14,556 nucleotides of DNA from Candidatus Sericytochromatia bacterium (GCA_913773825.1 CAJYHH010000710.1:1-14556), one strand, 5' to 3'. Shown: positions 7,252 to 12,967, counted from the first letter of the stretch. Translations and numbers: made by a program. Notes: a model not told the origin generated them from the sequence alone.

Positions 7252-7667
7252 TCTGTCAATTCATCGAACCGTATCAGCGTCCTCAACTGCGCCTATTTGA
7301 AGATTTGGTGATCCAGGACTTACTCGTTGGACTGATTAAGCCAATCAGTCGCTTAATCAGTCCGCCTGATGACGGTGCAAAAGACGGATACGGTTGCACG
7401 TGGACTATATGGCTGACTCTGACTAAGGGGATTTAACAAAGGGTGATTCTGGGCGCTGGTTATGATACCCGCGCTTATCGCCTGCCGGGTCTGGCAAAGT
7501 TCAGTGTCTTTGAAGTCGATTTCCCTTCGATTCAGGTCGACAAACAAAAAACAAGATGGCTGGAGGATGTTGGTAACTTGTGTTATCAAATAAGGTATCT
7601 CAAAGCTATGGCACGTCAAGAGTCTATCTTAGAGGCTGAGCGCATTGCCCATGTTTCAGTTAGGTAG
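7252..7667 (+). pseudogene. Decayed LCMT/PPM1-like SAM-dependent methyltransferase
   Basis: One reading frame carries two recognisable pieces of a leucine-carboxyl-methyltransferase-like SAM methyltransferase. The first (7266-7433) includes EPYQRPQLRLFEDLVIQDLL, resembling the family's N-terminal LFEDP region. A TAA at 7434 follows, then QRVILGAGYDTRAYRLPGL and VFEVDFPSIQVDKQKTRWLE, the SAM-binding motif and the acidic motif after it. The TAA sits where a Gln codon (CAA) would fit, so one C-to-T change could explain it. The stretch before it (GYGCTWTIWLTLTKGI) looks like a shortened TRYIDDWL-type segment, suggesting small deletions too. After the acidic motif the similarity fades, the frame stops at 7665-7667, and the C-terminal half is missing. 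There is no start codon after the carboxylase stop. A working 75-residue protein from the GTG at 7443 is unlikely. Confidence 0.75.
7329..7363. repeat. 13-bp perfect inverted repeat with 9-base loop
   Basis: GGACTGATTAAGC (7329-7341) and GCTTAATCAGTCC (7351-7363) are exact reverse complements around the loop CAATCAGTC, which itself repeats AATCAGTC of the right arm. It falls 78 bases after the carboxylase stop, inside the methyltransferase remnant. There is no T-run after it, so it is not a standard intrinsic terminator. It could stabilise the 3' end of the carboxylase mRNA. Confidence 0.7.
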
Positions 7668-7684
7668 ATTTATTCCTAATGTGT

Positions 7685-7731
7685 CTTGGATTTTATAAAA
7701 AATTCCAAGTTTGAATAGAATTGATTCAAAC
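7685..7731. terminator. Two back-to-back AT-rich hairpins
   Basis: CTTGGA (7685-7690) pairs with TCCAAG (7704-7709), with an AT-rich inner stem TTTT/AAAA. Directly adjoining, GTTTGAAT (7709-7716) pairs perfectly with ATTCAAAC (7724-7731) around a 7-base loop. They start 18 bases after the end of the methyltransferase remnant. They may form a weak terminator or processing region, but neither has a GC-rich stem with a proper U-tract. Confidence 0.3.
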
Positions 7732-7829
7732 GATATTTGGAGGGCGATAGCCTTCATGCTGAAAGCCTGATTCCCTTATTGAAAGCGGCCATTGCTCTGA
7801 ATCAAAAACCAGCCAAAAAGCAAAAATAA
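7725..7829 (+). pseudogene. Possible 3' end of a lost gene
   Basis: The frame ending at TAA 7827-7829 reads FKRYLEGDSLHAESLIPLLKAA and then IALNQKPAKKQK. This amphipathic helix with a lysine-rich tail looks like a natural protein C-terminus. There is no start codon and a stop lies just upstream at 7722. I do not recognise the family. It could be the orphaned end of the methyltransferase remnant or of another deleted gene, or chance. The rest of 7668-7962 holds the hairpins above, the promoter at 7877-7906, and nothing else I can identify. Confidence 0.25.
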
Positions 7830-7876
7830 AAAGAGACAGCTTTAATGTCGAGAGGCTAAATAGCCTGATAGATTGG

Positions 7877-7906
7877 TTGCCCGGTTAATATCGAATACAC
7901 TGTAAT
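7877..7906 (+). promoter_or_regulatory. Sigma70-like promoter for the secreted protein gene
   Basis: TTGCCC (4 of 6) and TGTAAT (5 of 6) are separated by 18 bases. Transcription would start near 7913, leaving about a 50-base leader with AAAGGACC before the ATG at 7963. Confidence 0.45.
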
Positions 7907-7962
7907 CTGTTTCTTGCTAGACATTCCTAAAAAAACGACTGAAGTTAAAAGGACCTAAATTT

Positions 7963-8481
7963 ATGCAGCAACGTTTGTTGATGGCTCTTGTTTCATTTTT
8001 TGTCATGGCAGCCCCCGTCCAGGCAGGTACAGTTTTTGAGCACTATGCTGCTCCTAAAACTGATGGCGATGGTTTTCAGTGTCGGGCATTTAGAATTCAG
8101 CCTGCAGATGGCAGTGAATATAAGGTCAGAATTCGCTTTATTGGCAATGCTGGCGTACTGGATGGACATATCGATCTGGATAAAACAACAGCAAAGAAAT
8201 TATTGCTAGAAGGGACTCAGGCCCTGGAGCAAGATGAGGCGGCTACAGCCAGTCCTGCCGATATTTATGAATACAGAACGCCGATCGGCCCAGATTTAGA
8301 AATTCGCTATATCATCGATAAAATTGCCAAGGAAAAAGTGGTGCATATTAAAGGCACAAATATCTTCTATAAAAACGCCTTAGAGCTTTATGCTCAGGAG
8401 TTTGGCGCACCCATTCCAAAAGAAGCCTTTCGCGCAATGCTGACTACTCTAAAAACCGCGCTGGACAAAGCGCCTAACTAA
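7963..8481 (+). CDS. Secreted/periplasmic protein of unknown function
   Basis: A 172-residue protein whose family I do not recognise. It starts with a clear Sec signal peptide: a short positive start, a hydrophobic core LLMALVSFFVMAAP, and a likely AxA-type cleavage site at PVQA-G near residue 22. The mature part of about 150 residues is mixed alpha/beta and mostly polar. It has one cysteine (FQCRAF), strand-like stretches such as EYKVRIRFIG and DLEIRYIID, and a helical C-terminus (PKEAFRAMLTTLKTAL). There is no lipobox and there are no other membrane segments, so it should be soluble outside the inner membrane. AAAGGACC precedes the ATG at a suitable distance. It has its own promoter and is followed by a strong hairpin, so it appears to be a single-gene transcription unit. 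Confidence 0.85.
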   Translation: MQQRLLMALVSFFVMAAPVQAGTVFEHYAAPKTDGDGFQCRAFRIQPADGSEYKVRIRFIGNAGVLDGHIDLDKTTAKKLLLEGTQALEQDEAATASPADIYEYRTPIGPDLEIRYIIDKIAKEKVVHIKGTNIFYKNALELYAQEFGAPIPKEAFRAMLTTLKTALDKAPN

Positions 8482-8515
8482 TTTTAAGTCTTGAGATCTT
8501 TAGGCTGTTAGCCGT

Positions 8516-8544
8516 GCCCCATAGGATGCTGAGTTCTATGGGGC
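8516..8544 (+). terminator. 9-bp perfect stem-loop, likely terminator
   Basis: GCCCCATAG (8516-8524) and CTATGGGGC (8536-8544) pair perfectly around an 11-base loop, 34 bases after the stop of the secreted-protein gene. The tail is TTAAAATTG rather than a pure T-run, so termination may be weak. Position and GC-rich stem base still support the call. Confidence 0.6.
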
Positions 8545-8629
8545 TTAAAATTGATCCGGAATCCTGGTGCCGGTCTGCGGGTTGATGCGTTACGCTTTGC
8601 CAGAAGACACATAAAGGAAAGTTCAACGG

Positions 8630-9154
8630 ATGCGCAGAGTTTCTATTCATCGAGCATATGCCAAGGTCAGAGGCGTCGGCCGTCGCCTCAAAGCGCTAGA
8701 GCAGTGGGCGCAGAGTGCAGATACCTGGAACCCAGAAGTCTCAGAACATGAAGAATTTTGGCATCGCCGGATTCCGGTTCTGGACCGTCTGGTCGACCCA
8801 CCCACTACGACCCCTCAGATTCAGCGTCAGGCCATTAAATCCCTGCTGCTTGCTGCTCAGAAGCTTTCAGATCAGCTCAAAGACCGTCCTGAATGTCGTG
8901 TCGCTGTGTTGCTAACGCTGCCCGATCTGTTTCAGAGTGAAATTACCGTTTTCTTTGACCAGGACTACTACAAAACCTTTTATTATCAGCAAGACCTGCT
9001 GCCTGACTCTCAGAAGCCCAGTCAGCGCTTTGGCTTTGAGTTACCCCCTGGCTTTGTCGAACTCGGCAATCTGGTTGAATGGCAAACCGAAACCGAAGAT
9101 GGTGAGACCATTCAGTGCCGCGAAGAATGGTGGACACTCGGTCAGGCTCTATAA
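8630..9154 (+). CDS. Uncharacterised protein (DUF3916-like?)
   Basis: A 174-residue cytoplasmic protein with no signal peptide or membrane helix. It begins with a basic segment (MRRVSIHRAYAKVRGVGRRLK), then has a Trp-rich acidic section containing EHEEFWHRRIPVLDRLVDPP. Next come a helix (QRQAIKSLLLAAQKLSDQL), a strand-like core (CRVAVLLTLPDLFQSEITVF) and an aromatic section FFDQDYYKTFYYQQD, ending in a hydrophilic tail with EEWWTLG. The W-H-R-I-P motif plus the strand pattern recalls DUF3916 proteins, but this is from memory and uncertain. AAAGGAAAG at 8613-8621 is well placed before the ATG at 8630. It stands between a terminator hairpin and the toxin-antitoxin pair, and nothing around it suggests a function. 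Confidence 0.75.
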   Translation: MRRVSIHRAYAKVRGVGRRLKALEQWAQSADTWNPEVSEHEEFWHRRIPVLDRLVDPPTTTPQIQRQAIKSLLLAAQKLSDQLKDRPECRVAVLLTLPDLFQSEITVFFDQDYYKTFYYQQDLLPDSQKPSQRFGFELPPGFVELGNLVEWQTETEDGETIQCREEWWTLGQAL

Positions 9155-9225
9155 AGCCAAAAACTTGTTGTTCAGATAGTCCCTCATATTTTTGATGGTG
9201 CTTGGACTAGGGTATTACGAGTTAC

Positions 9226-9255
9226 TTGACTTCATGTTAGTGAATTTGATGTAAT
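9226..9255 (+). promoter_or_regulatory. Promoter of the toxin-antitoxin operon
   Basis: TTGACT (5 of 6) and TGTAAT (5 of 6) are 18 bases apart. The predicted start point near 9262 falls in the first of three 11-bp direct repeats, so any protein bound to the repeats would block transcription initiation. Confidence 0.65.
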
Positions 9256-9286
9256 TACATTGTGATTACATTGTGATTACATTGTG
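9254..9286. repeat. Three 11-bp direct repeats, candidate toxin-antitoxin operator
   Basis: ATTACATTGTG occurs three times head-to-tail without spacers (9254, 9265, 9276), followed by a partial fourth copy starting ATTGTA. The array begins in the -10 box and ends eight bases before GGAGGTGA of the antitoxin gene. Antitoxins of this type commonly repress their own operon, and an 11-bp period places sites on one DNA face, so cooperative binding is a sound inference. Confidence 0.75.
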
Positions 9287-9304
9287 ATTGTATGGAGGTG
9301 AAGT

Positions 9305-9562
9305 ATGGCTCAGCTCATTCGGATTGGAAACTCTCAAGGATTACGTATCCCCAAGCCTTTGATTGACCAAGCTAAGCTTGAAGGGAAAGAGCTTAGTCTG
9401 GAAGTTGTTGAAGGAGGCGGTCTGCTGATTCGTCCCATCAACAAAGCTCGAGATGGTTGGGCAGAGAAAATACAAACGACTTTGCAAGAACAAGGTTCTG
9501 AATTTCTGGATAGTGAATGGCTTGAGGCCTCTCTTGTAGAGGATGATTGGACCTGGGAATGA
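9305..9562 (+). CDS. mazE: MazE-type antitoxin (AbrB-like DNA-binding domain)
   Basis: An 85-residue protein. Residues 1-45 form a swapped-hairpin AbrB/MazE domain (LIRIGNSQGLRIPKPLID, then LSLEVVEGGGLLIRPI), which binds operator DNA as a dimer. The remainder is acidic and ends in WLEASLVEDDWTWE, the type of flexible tail with tryptophans that wraps the MazF toxin. GGAGGTGA at 9294-9301 is an excellent ribosome-binding site. It overlaps the toxin gene by four bases (ATGA), as in coupled toxin-antitoxin operons. It probably represses its own promoter through the three direct repeats just upstream. The surrounding DNA looks AT-richer than the flanks, consistent with transfer. Confidence 0.9.
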   Translation: MAQLIRIGNSQGLRIPKPLIDQAKLEGKELSLEVVEGGGLLIRPINKARDGWAEKIQTTLQEQGSEFLDSEWLEASLVEDDWTWE

Positions 9563-9882
9563 GTTTGCACAAACGTTTTCAGGTCTGGTTGGTTCAATTG
9601 GATCCGACTCAGGGACGTGAAATCAGTAAAACCAGACCATGTGTGATTGTCTCTCCAGATGAGATGTCTGCTTTATCTACAATGCTTGTTGCTCCGATGA
9701 CGACACAAGGATTTAATTTTCCTTGTCGTGTACCATGTGTCTTTCAGAATAAACAGGGTTTGATTTTATTGGATCAGATACGCGCTGTAGATAAATTGCG
9801 TTTGACAAAAAAGCTGGGAATCTTATCAAATGACACTCAGGCAGATATTTGTAGTTGTCTGCAAGAGATGTTTAAGTTTTGA
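9559..9882 (+). CDS. mazF: MazF-type mRNA-cleaving toxin
   Basis: A 107-residue PemK/MazF-family endoribonuclease, which cuts mRNA at short sequences when the antitoxin is lost. It opens with FQVWLVQLDPTQGREISKTR, followed by PCVIVSPDEMS, the family's first strand and loop. Arg26 and Thr48 (in VAPMTTQ) occupy the positions of the catalytic Arg and Thr known from Bacillus MazF. The later KQGLILLDQIRAVDKLRL stretch is the conserved core strand. The length is normal and the key residues are intact, so it is probably active; target specificity cannot be read from sequence. The ATG at 9559 is translationally coupled to the antitoxin stop. An in-frame TTG at 9547 would lie deeper in the antitoxin gene and is less likely. 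Confidence 0.92.
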   Translation: MSLHKRFQVWLVQLDPTQGREISKTRPCVIVSPDEMSALSTMLVAPMTTQGFNFPCRVPCVFQNKQGLILLDQIRAVDKLRLTKKLGILSNDTQADICSCLQEMFKF

Positions 9883-9892
9883 ATTTGAGTAA

Positions 9893-10078
9893 GATTTTAG
9901 ATATGGCTGGATATCTGATGAACAGGATTTAGATCAAACTATTTGTTCACTTAATAAAGTTTAGACAAACATTCCTGTATCTAGCGATATGGAGGACGGT
10001 ATTGATTATCGAGCTGAATTTAAAAAATGTCTGAAGAGTTGTCGAAGGAATAATAATACCGTTTCAGTAGATTGCTGA
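9893..10078 (+). pseudogene. Possible decayed coding remnant
   Basis: One frame is open except for a single TAG. It reads DFRYGWISDEQDLDQTICSL then NKV-stop, continues TNIPVSSDMEDGIDYRAEF and KKCLKSCRRNNNTVSVDC, and ends at TGA 10076-10078. For AT-rich DNA, 61 codons with one stop hints at former coding sequence. There is no start codon or recognised family. It lies between the toxin gene and a VOC gene that lacks an ATG, so this may be a rearrangement junction. Confidence 0.2.
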
Positions 10079-10509
10079 GAAAAAATTTGTCTATTTCGAC
10101 AATCAGGCATACTGAATATTTCAGACAAACAGACCATACAGGGATTGGTGTCGCGGATGTCACGCGCTCAGCTGTCTTTTATGATGCTGTGCTGGGGGCT
10201 TTGGGGATGCGCAGAGTCGCCCAGATGCCAGAAGCTACGGCTGAAGATGGGATTGGCTATGGTGTTGAATATCCGGTTTTCTGGATTGATCGTTTTCATC
10301 CACATAGTACGCGTCAGCACACTGCTTTTGCTGCCAAGACCCGAGAGGAGGTTGATGCCTTTTATGCAGCAGCGCTTAAAACTGGGGGTGAGGACAATGG
10401 GCCGCCTGGATTACGCGATACTAACACAGGCTATCCAGAAGGCTATTATGCGGCCTTTGTCTTTGACCCTGATGGCAATAATATGGAAGTAGTCTGTCGT
10501 AAAAAATAG
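10072..10509 (+). CDS. VOC-superfamily (glyoxalase/bleomycin-resistance fold) protein, start unclear
   Basis: A single VOC domain. The first half contains DHTGIGVADVTRSAVFYDAV and LGALGMRRVAQ. The second includes QHTAFAAKTREEVDAFYAAA and closes with GYYAAFVFDPDGNNMEVVCR. DH, the His of QHTAF and the final Glu of MEVV are the usual metal-ligand positions, so a metal-dependent lyase, dioxygenase or resistance function is possible; substrate unknown. The start is a problem. Relatives begin with Met one or two residues before DHxGI, but here the frame reads RQTDH with no ATG. Only TTG codons at 10072 and 10087 are available and there is no good ribosome-binding site. The gene may use TTG or may have lost its 5' end at a junction with the AT-rich patch. 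The domain itself is intact. A DinB-like gene follows after 27 bases. Confidence 0.78.
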   Translation: MLRKNLSISTIRHTEYFRQTDHTGIGVADVTRSAVFYDAVLGALGMRRVAQMPEATAEDGIGYGVEYPVFWIDRFHPHSTRQHTAFAAKTREEVDAFYAAALKTGGEDNGPPGLRDTNTGYPEGYYAAFVFDPDGNNMEVVCRKK

Positions 10510-10536
10510 CTCAGCTTGCAGCTTTCAGGAGATTCT

Positions 10537-10956
10537 ATGAAAGAAACTGTGATTCAGGCAATTGAAAAACGTTTTGGCTCTTTTAGTGATTTAGTGGATT
10601 ACCTAACAGAAGAACAGTTAGCCGAAAAGCTGCCGGTGTCTAAAAGCAAGTCTCTGCAGGAACATCTTTGGTGTGTTGTTGGAGCGCGTGAAAGTTATAC
10701 TCGTGCGCTTAAACAAGGACAGTGGGCGGGTTTTAGCTGTTCTTTAAATGATTTAAAGCGAGATTCATTATTAGATAGTCTGAAAACTTCAGCACAGGGC
10801 TTTGCTGAGACTGTCAGCCAAATTGAAAGCTGGGATTCTGAGCGCGAAGCTTTGCTTGTAGCATTACTTGAGCATGAAGTCATGCACGAAGGCCAGATTA
10901 TTCGCCATATCTATGGCTTGGGCCAGACCTTGCCTGCTTCCTGGCGCTGGGCCTGA
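10537..10956 (+). CDS. DinB-fold protein (putative metal-dependent transferase)
   Basis: A 139-residue four-helix-bundle protein of the DinB/YfiT-like superfamily. It has His43 in LQEHLWCVVGARESY, and His113, His117 and His124 in EHEVMHEGQIIRHIYG. The first three fit the metal-binding triad of the fold, so the metal site seems complete. Family members include thiol-dependent transferases and many uncharacterised damage- or stress-linked proteins; the exact reaction cannot be given. The ATG at 10537 has AGGAGA four bases upstream and beats the TTG at 10516. It follows the VOC gene by 27 bases and may be cotranscribed. A second, divergent DinB-fold gene starts 55 bases downstream. Confidence 0.85.
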   Translation: MKETVIQAIEKRFGSFSDLVDYLTEEQLAEKLPVSKSKSLQEHLWCVVGARESYTRALKQGQWAGFSCSLNDLKRDSLLDSLKTSAQGFAETVSQIESWDSEREALLVALLEHEVMHEGQIIRHIYGLGQTLPASWRWA

Positions 10957-10976
10957 GCTGGTGTGAATGAGCTCGG

Positions 10977-10982
10977 TATAAT
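10977..10982 (+). promoter_or_regulatory. Consensus -10 box before the second DinB-fold gene
   Basis: A perfect TATAAT lies 30 bases before the ATG at 11012, with GAGGTGA at 11001 in between. No good -35 hexamer was found (best is CTGAGC, 18 bases upstream). It suggests the second DinB-fold gene can be transcribed on its own. Confidence 0.4.
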
Positions 10983-11011
10983 GCCATCAGACTTTTGCTA
11001 GAGGTGATGAT

Positions 11012-11548
11012 ATGACTCAAGAGAATCAAAATCGAGAATTAGTCAGTGTCTTGAGCCGTCAATTTGAGATTGCCTGGATGCTGACTGATTATCACCTGCA
11101 GACTTTAAGTACTGAAGAATGCCTTTGGCGACCAGCTGAAGTGGGTTTACATGTCTGGCAGCAGCCTGACGGTAGCTGGCAAGCAGACTGGCCTGAGCAT
11201 GAAGGTTATGATTTGGGGCCCTCAAGTTTGGCTTGGCTGACCTGGCATCTGGGCTTTTGGTGGTCAATGGTGTTGGAGCATTCGTTTGGAGAAGGTAAAT
11301 TAACGCGCGAAGCCGTTATCTGGCCAGGAGATGCAGATGGCGTCAGAAACTGGATTAAGGGTCTACAGGAGCGCTGGCGAAAAGTGTTTGCTGAGCTGAG
11401 CGATCAAGATCTGCGCAAAACAGATAAATCCCGCTGGCCGATGCAGGATGTGCCTTTTAGTGAAATTGTCGCCTGGCTGAATATTGAGCTGGCTAAAAAT
11501 GCCGCTGAAATTGGGTCTGCGCGTTTTCACTACGCTGTCAAAGCCTAA
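11012..11548 (+). CDS. DinB-superfamily protein, degenerate metal site
   Basis: A 178-residue Trp-rich protein with the DinB-like helical pattern. It has an opening helix with His28 (LTDYHLQTL), a central LAWLTWHLGFWWSMVLEHSF helix and a final helix LNIELAKNAAEIGSARF. In many DinB proteins the last helix carries a metal-binding His at the position that is Asn here (KNAAEI). The site therefore seems to lack one classical ligand, and catalysis by the usual mechanism is uncertain. There is no signal peptide or membrane segment. GAGGTGA precedes the ATG. It is only distantly like the upstream DinB-fold protein, so this is not a recent duplication. It converges on the HxlR gene, with 17 bases between the two coding regions. 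Confidence 0.8.
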   Translation: MTQENQNRELVSVLSRQFEIAWMLTDYHLQTLSTEECLWRPAEVGLHVWQQPDGSWQADWPEHEGYDLGPSSLAWLTWHLGFWWSMVLEHSFGEGKLTREAVIWPGDADGVRNWIKGLQERWRKVFAELSDQDLRKTDKSRWPMQDVPFSEIVAWLNIELAKNAAEIGSARFHYAVKA

Positions 11549-11565
11549 CTGCTTTAAACAGTTGA

Positions 11566-12021
11566 TCAGGCTGATTGTTTGGTGCGTCGCTGAATTTTAA
11601 TTTCTTTGGGGCTGAGCTCACGGCCGTCTTGAGCGCGTAGACTCAGCTTGGCTAAAGGCTGCTCGTTAAGCGTGTCGATCATCATCGCGCAGGTTTCATT
11701 TTGTTCAAATAGATGTTCACTTCCCCATTGGCCCAGGGCCAGTAAGACCGGCAGCAGACCTTGGGCTTTGGCTGTGGGCTGATAGTCCTGATAAGCACTG
11801 CCATCTTCGGCTGGCACTTGCTCTAAAAGCTCATGCGCAACCAGCGTGCGCAGACGAGTGCTGAGAATATTTTTGGCCACACCCAAGCGGCGCTGAAAGT
11901 CGCTAAAACGCCGGACACCTGATAAAGCATCGCGAATAATCAGCAATGACCACCAGTCACCAATCACATCAAGGGCTCTGGCGATCGAACAGACGTCTCC
12001 TTCGAAACTTTTACGCTTCAT
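11566..12021 (-). CDS. HxlR-family winged-helix transcriptional regulator
   Basis: A 151-residue HxlR-family regulator. The N-terminus has Cys11 in DVCSIARALDVIGDWWSLLI, followed by IRDALSGVRRFSDFQRRLGV, AKNILSTRLRTLVAHELLE and YQDYQPTAKAQGLLPVL, the full HTH and wing pattern. An N-terminal Cys at this place is the redox- or electrophile-sensing residue in several relatives (YodB, HypR and QorR types), so sensing of quinones or aldehydes is a reasonable inference. The C-terminal 40 residues beyond the wing are longer than the minimal family length. GGAGGGAC sits well before the ATG at 12021. The gene diverges from the SDR-MFS pair, and the shared 166-bp region contains an inverted repeat suited to a dimeric repressor. 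Confidence 0.92.
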   Translation of the reverse strand: MKRKSFEGDVCSIARALDVIGDWWSLLIIRDALSGVRRFSDFQRRLGVAKNILSTRLRTLVAHELLEQVPAEDGSAYQDYQPTAKAQGLLPVLLALGQWGSEHLFEQNETCAMMIDTLNEQPLAKLSLRAQDGRELSPKEIKIQRRTKQSA

Positions 12022-12068
12022 CCGTCCCTCCTGCGTGACTGTAAATGGATCTTGAGCTGACTGAAAAT

Positions 12069-12074
12069 ATTATA
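12069..12074 (-). promoter_or_regulatory. Consensus -10 box for the HxlR-family gene
   Basis: A perfect TATAAT on the minus strand, 47 bases from the regulator's ATG at 12021. No recognisable -35 box was found. Transcription would begin near 12062, outside the inverted repeat at 12125-12154, so the regulator may not repress itself through that site. Confidence 0.4.
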
Positions 12075-12096
12075 GCCTAGAAATTGCATGCGGTGG

Positions 12097-12125
12097 TTGC
12101 ATAATGAAACTACAAATGCTATTGT
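12097..12125 (+). promoter_or_regulatory. Candidate promoter of the SDR-MFS operon
   Basis: TTGCAT and TATTGT with a 17-base spacer, 3 of 6 and 4 of 6 consensus matches. The predicted start near 12132 lies inside the adjoining inverted repeat. Weak by itself, but supported by position and by the operator-like sequence on top of it. Confidence 0.35.
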
Positions 12126-12175
12126 AAATCTGGTTTTATTATTAAACCAATTTAGCGTGATTTTAAATCTGGTTT
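12125..12175. promoter_or_regulatory. Inverted repeat plus extra half-site, candidate HxlR operator
   Basis: TAAATCTGGTTT (12125-12136) faces AAACCAATTTA (12144-12154) around TATTATT, giving an imperfect 30-bp palindrome. The same 12-mer TAAATCTGGTTT recurs exactly at 12164-12175, four bases before the SDR gene's GGAGGA. The first site covers the predicted transcription start; the second lies against the ribosome-binding site. With an HxlR-family gene divergent next door, these are probably its binding sites, repressing the SDR-MFS operon until an inducer is present. Confidence 0.6.
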
Positions 12176-12187
12176 CTGGAGGACTTT

Positions 12188-12961
12188 ATGCGACTCAAAA
12201 ACAAAACGGCTCTGATTACAGGCGGCAATAGCGGGATTGGTCTGGCTACAGCCAGACGTTTTTTAGCAGAAGGAGCACGGGTGGTGATTACGGGCCGTAA
12301 CTCAGAAACTCTGGCTTTAGCAGCAGCTGAACTGGGTTCAGATGTTCTGACCATTCAGGCTGATCTCAATGATATTACTGCGCTTGAAGGCGTGATTCAG
12401 ACCGCCGTTGAAGCACTTGGCCCGATTGATATTCTCTTTGCCAATGCCGGGATTGGCGGCGTTACACCTGTGGCCCAAACAAGCTTAGAAGCCTTTGAAG
12501 GGATTTTGCGCACCAATCTGACCAGCGTCTTTTTTACCATTCAGGCAGCTCTGCCCCATCTCAATCAGGGTGCTTCGATTATTCTCAATGGCTCAGTCAT
12601 TGCTAAACTGGGCACACCCGGCTGGGGCGCTTATGCCGCCAGCAAAGGCGCCATTCGTTCGCTAACAAGGGTTTTAGCCGCAGAGTTAGCTCCTCAAGGC
12701 ATTCGCGTGAATCAGGTCACACCGGGTGCAACTCAAACGCCCATCTGGTCAGGACTGGCGCCTGATCAAGCTTCGCGTCAGGCTTTGGATCAACGTTTGA
12801 GCCTTTCGATTCCCAACGGCCGTTTAGGTGAAGCTGAAGAAGTGGCGAATGTCGCGTTGTTTTTAGCTTCTGATGAGGCTTTGCATATCACGGCAGCTGA
12901 AATAACCGTGGATGGTGGCAGCACCGGTGCGCCTATGGGGGCGCCGGTTTACCGGGCGTAA
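12188..12961 (+). CDS. Short-chain dehydrogenase/reductase (classical SDR)
   Basis: A 257-residue classical SDR with a complete signature. TGGNSGIG near residue 11 is the nucleotide-binding turn; ITGRN after the second strand favours NADP(H), because Arg follows the Gly. DLND, then FANAG, the catalytic Ser in LNGSVIAKLG, and YAASK with the active-site Tyr and Lys follow. The end has PGATQTPIW, the GRLGEAEEVA helix and VDGGST. It should interconvert a carbonyl and an alcohol on a small molecule; the substrate is not evident. GGAGGA lies directly before the ATG. It is the first gene of a two-gene unit with an MFS exporter, six bases apart, under the divergent HxlR regulator. That context suggests reduction of a toxic carbonyl or quinone coupled to export (inference). 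Confidence 0.95.
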   Translation: MRLKNKTALITGGNSGIGLATARRFLAEGARVVITGRNSETLALAAAELGSDVLTIQADLNDITALEGVIQTAVEALGPIDILFANAGIGGVTPVAQTSLEAFEGILRTNLTSVFFTIQAALPHLNQGASIILNGSVIAKLGTPGWGAYAASKGAIRSLTRVLAAELAPQGIRVNQVTPGATQTPIWSGLAPDQASRQALDQRLSLSIPNGRLGEAEEVANVALFLASDEALHITAAEITVDGGSTGAPMGAPVYRA

Positions 12962-12967
12962 AGCAAC

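Noticed and set aside
7353..7619. 88-codon minus-strand frame over the methyltransferase remnant
   Set aside because: The plus strand shows clear methyltransferase motifs there; the minus product resembles nothing known.
11547..11563. AACTG-N7-CAGTT between the convergent DinB-fold and HxlR genes, as a bidirectional terminator
   Set aside because: Only a 5-bp AT-rich stem with no T-run; too weak to call.
12085..12102. Repeated TTGCAT around GCGGTGG as a further operator
   Set aside because: Short and not clearly symmetric; one copy is better explained as the -35 box.
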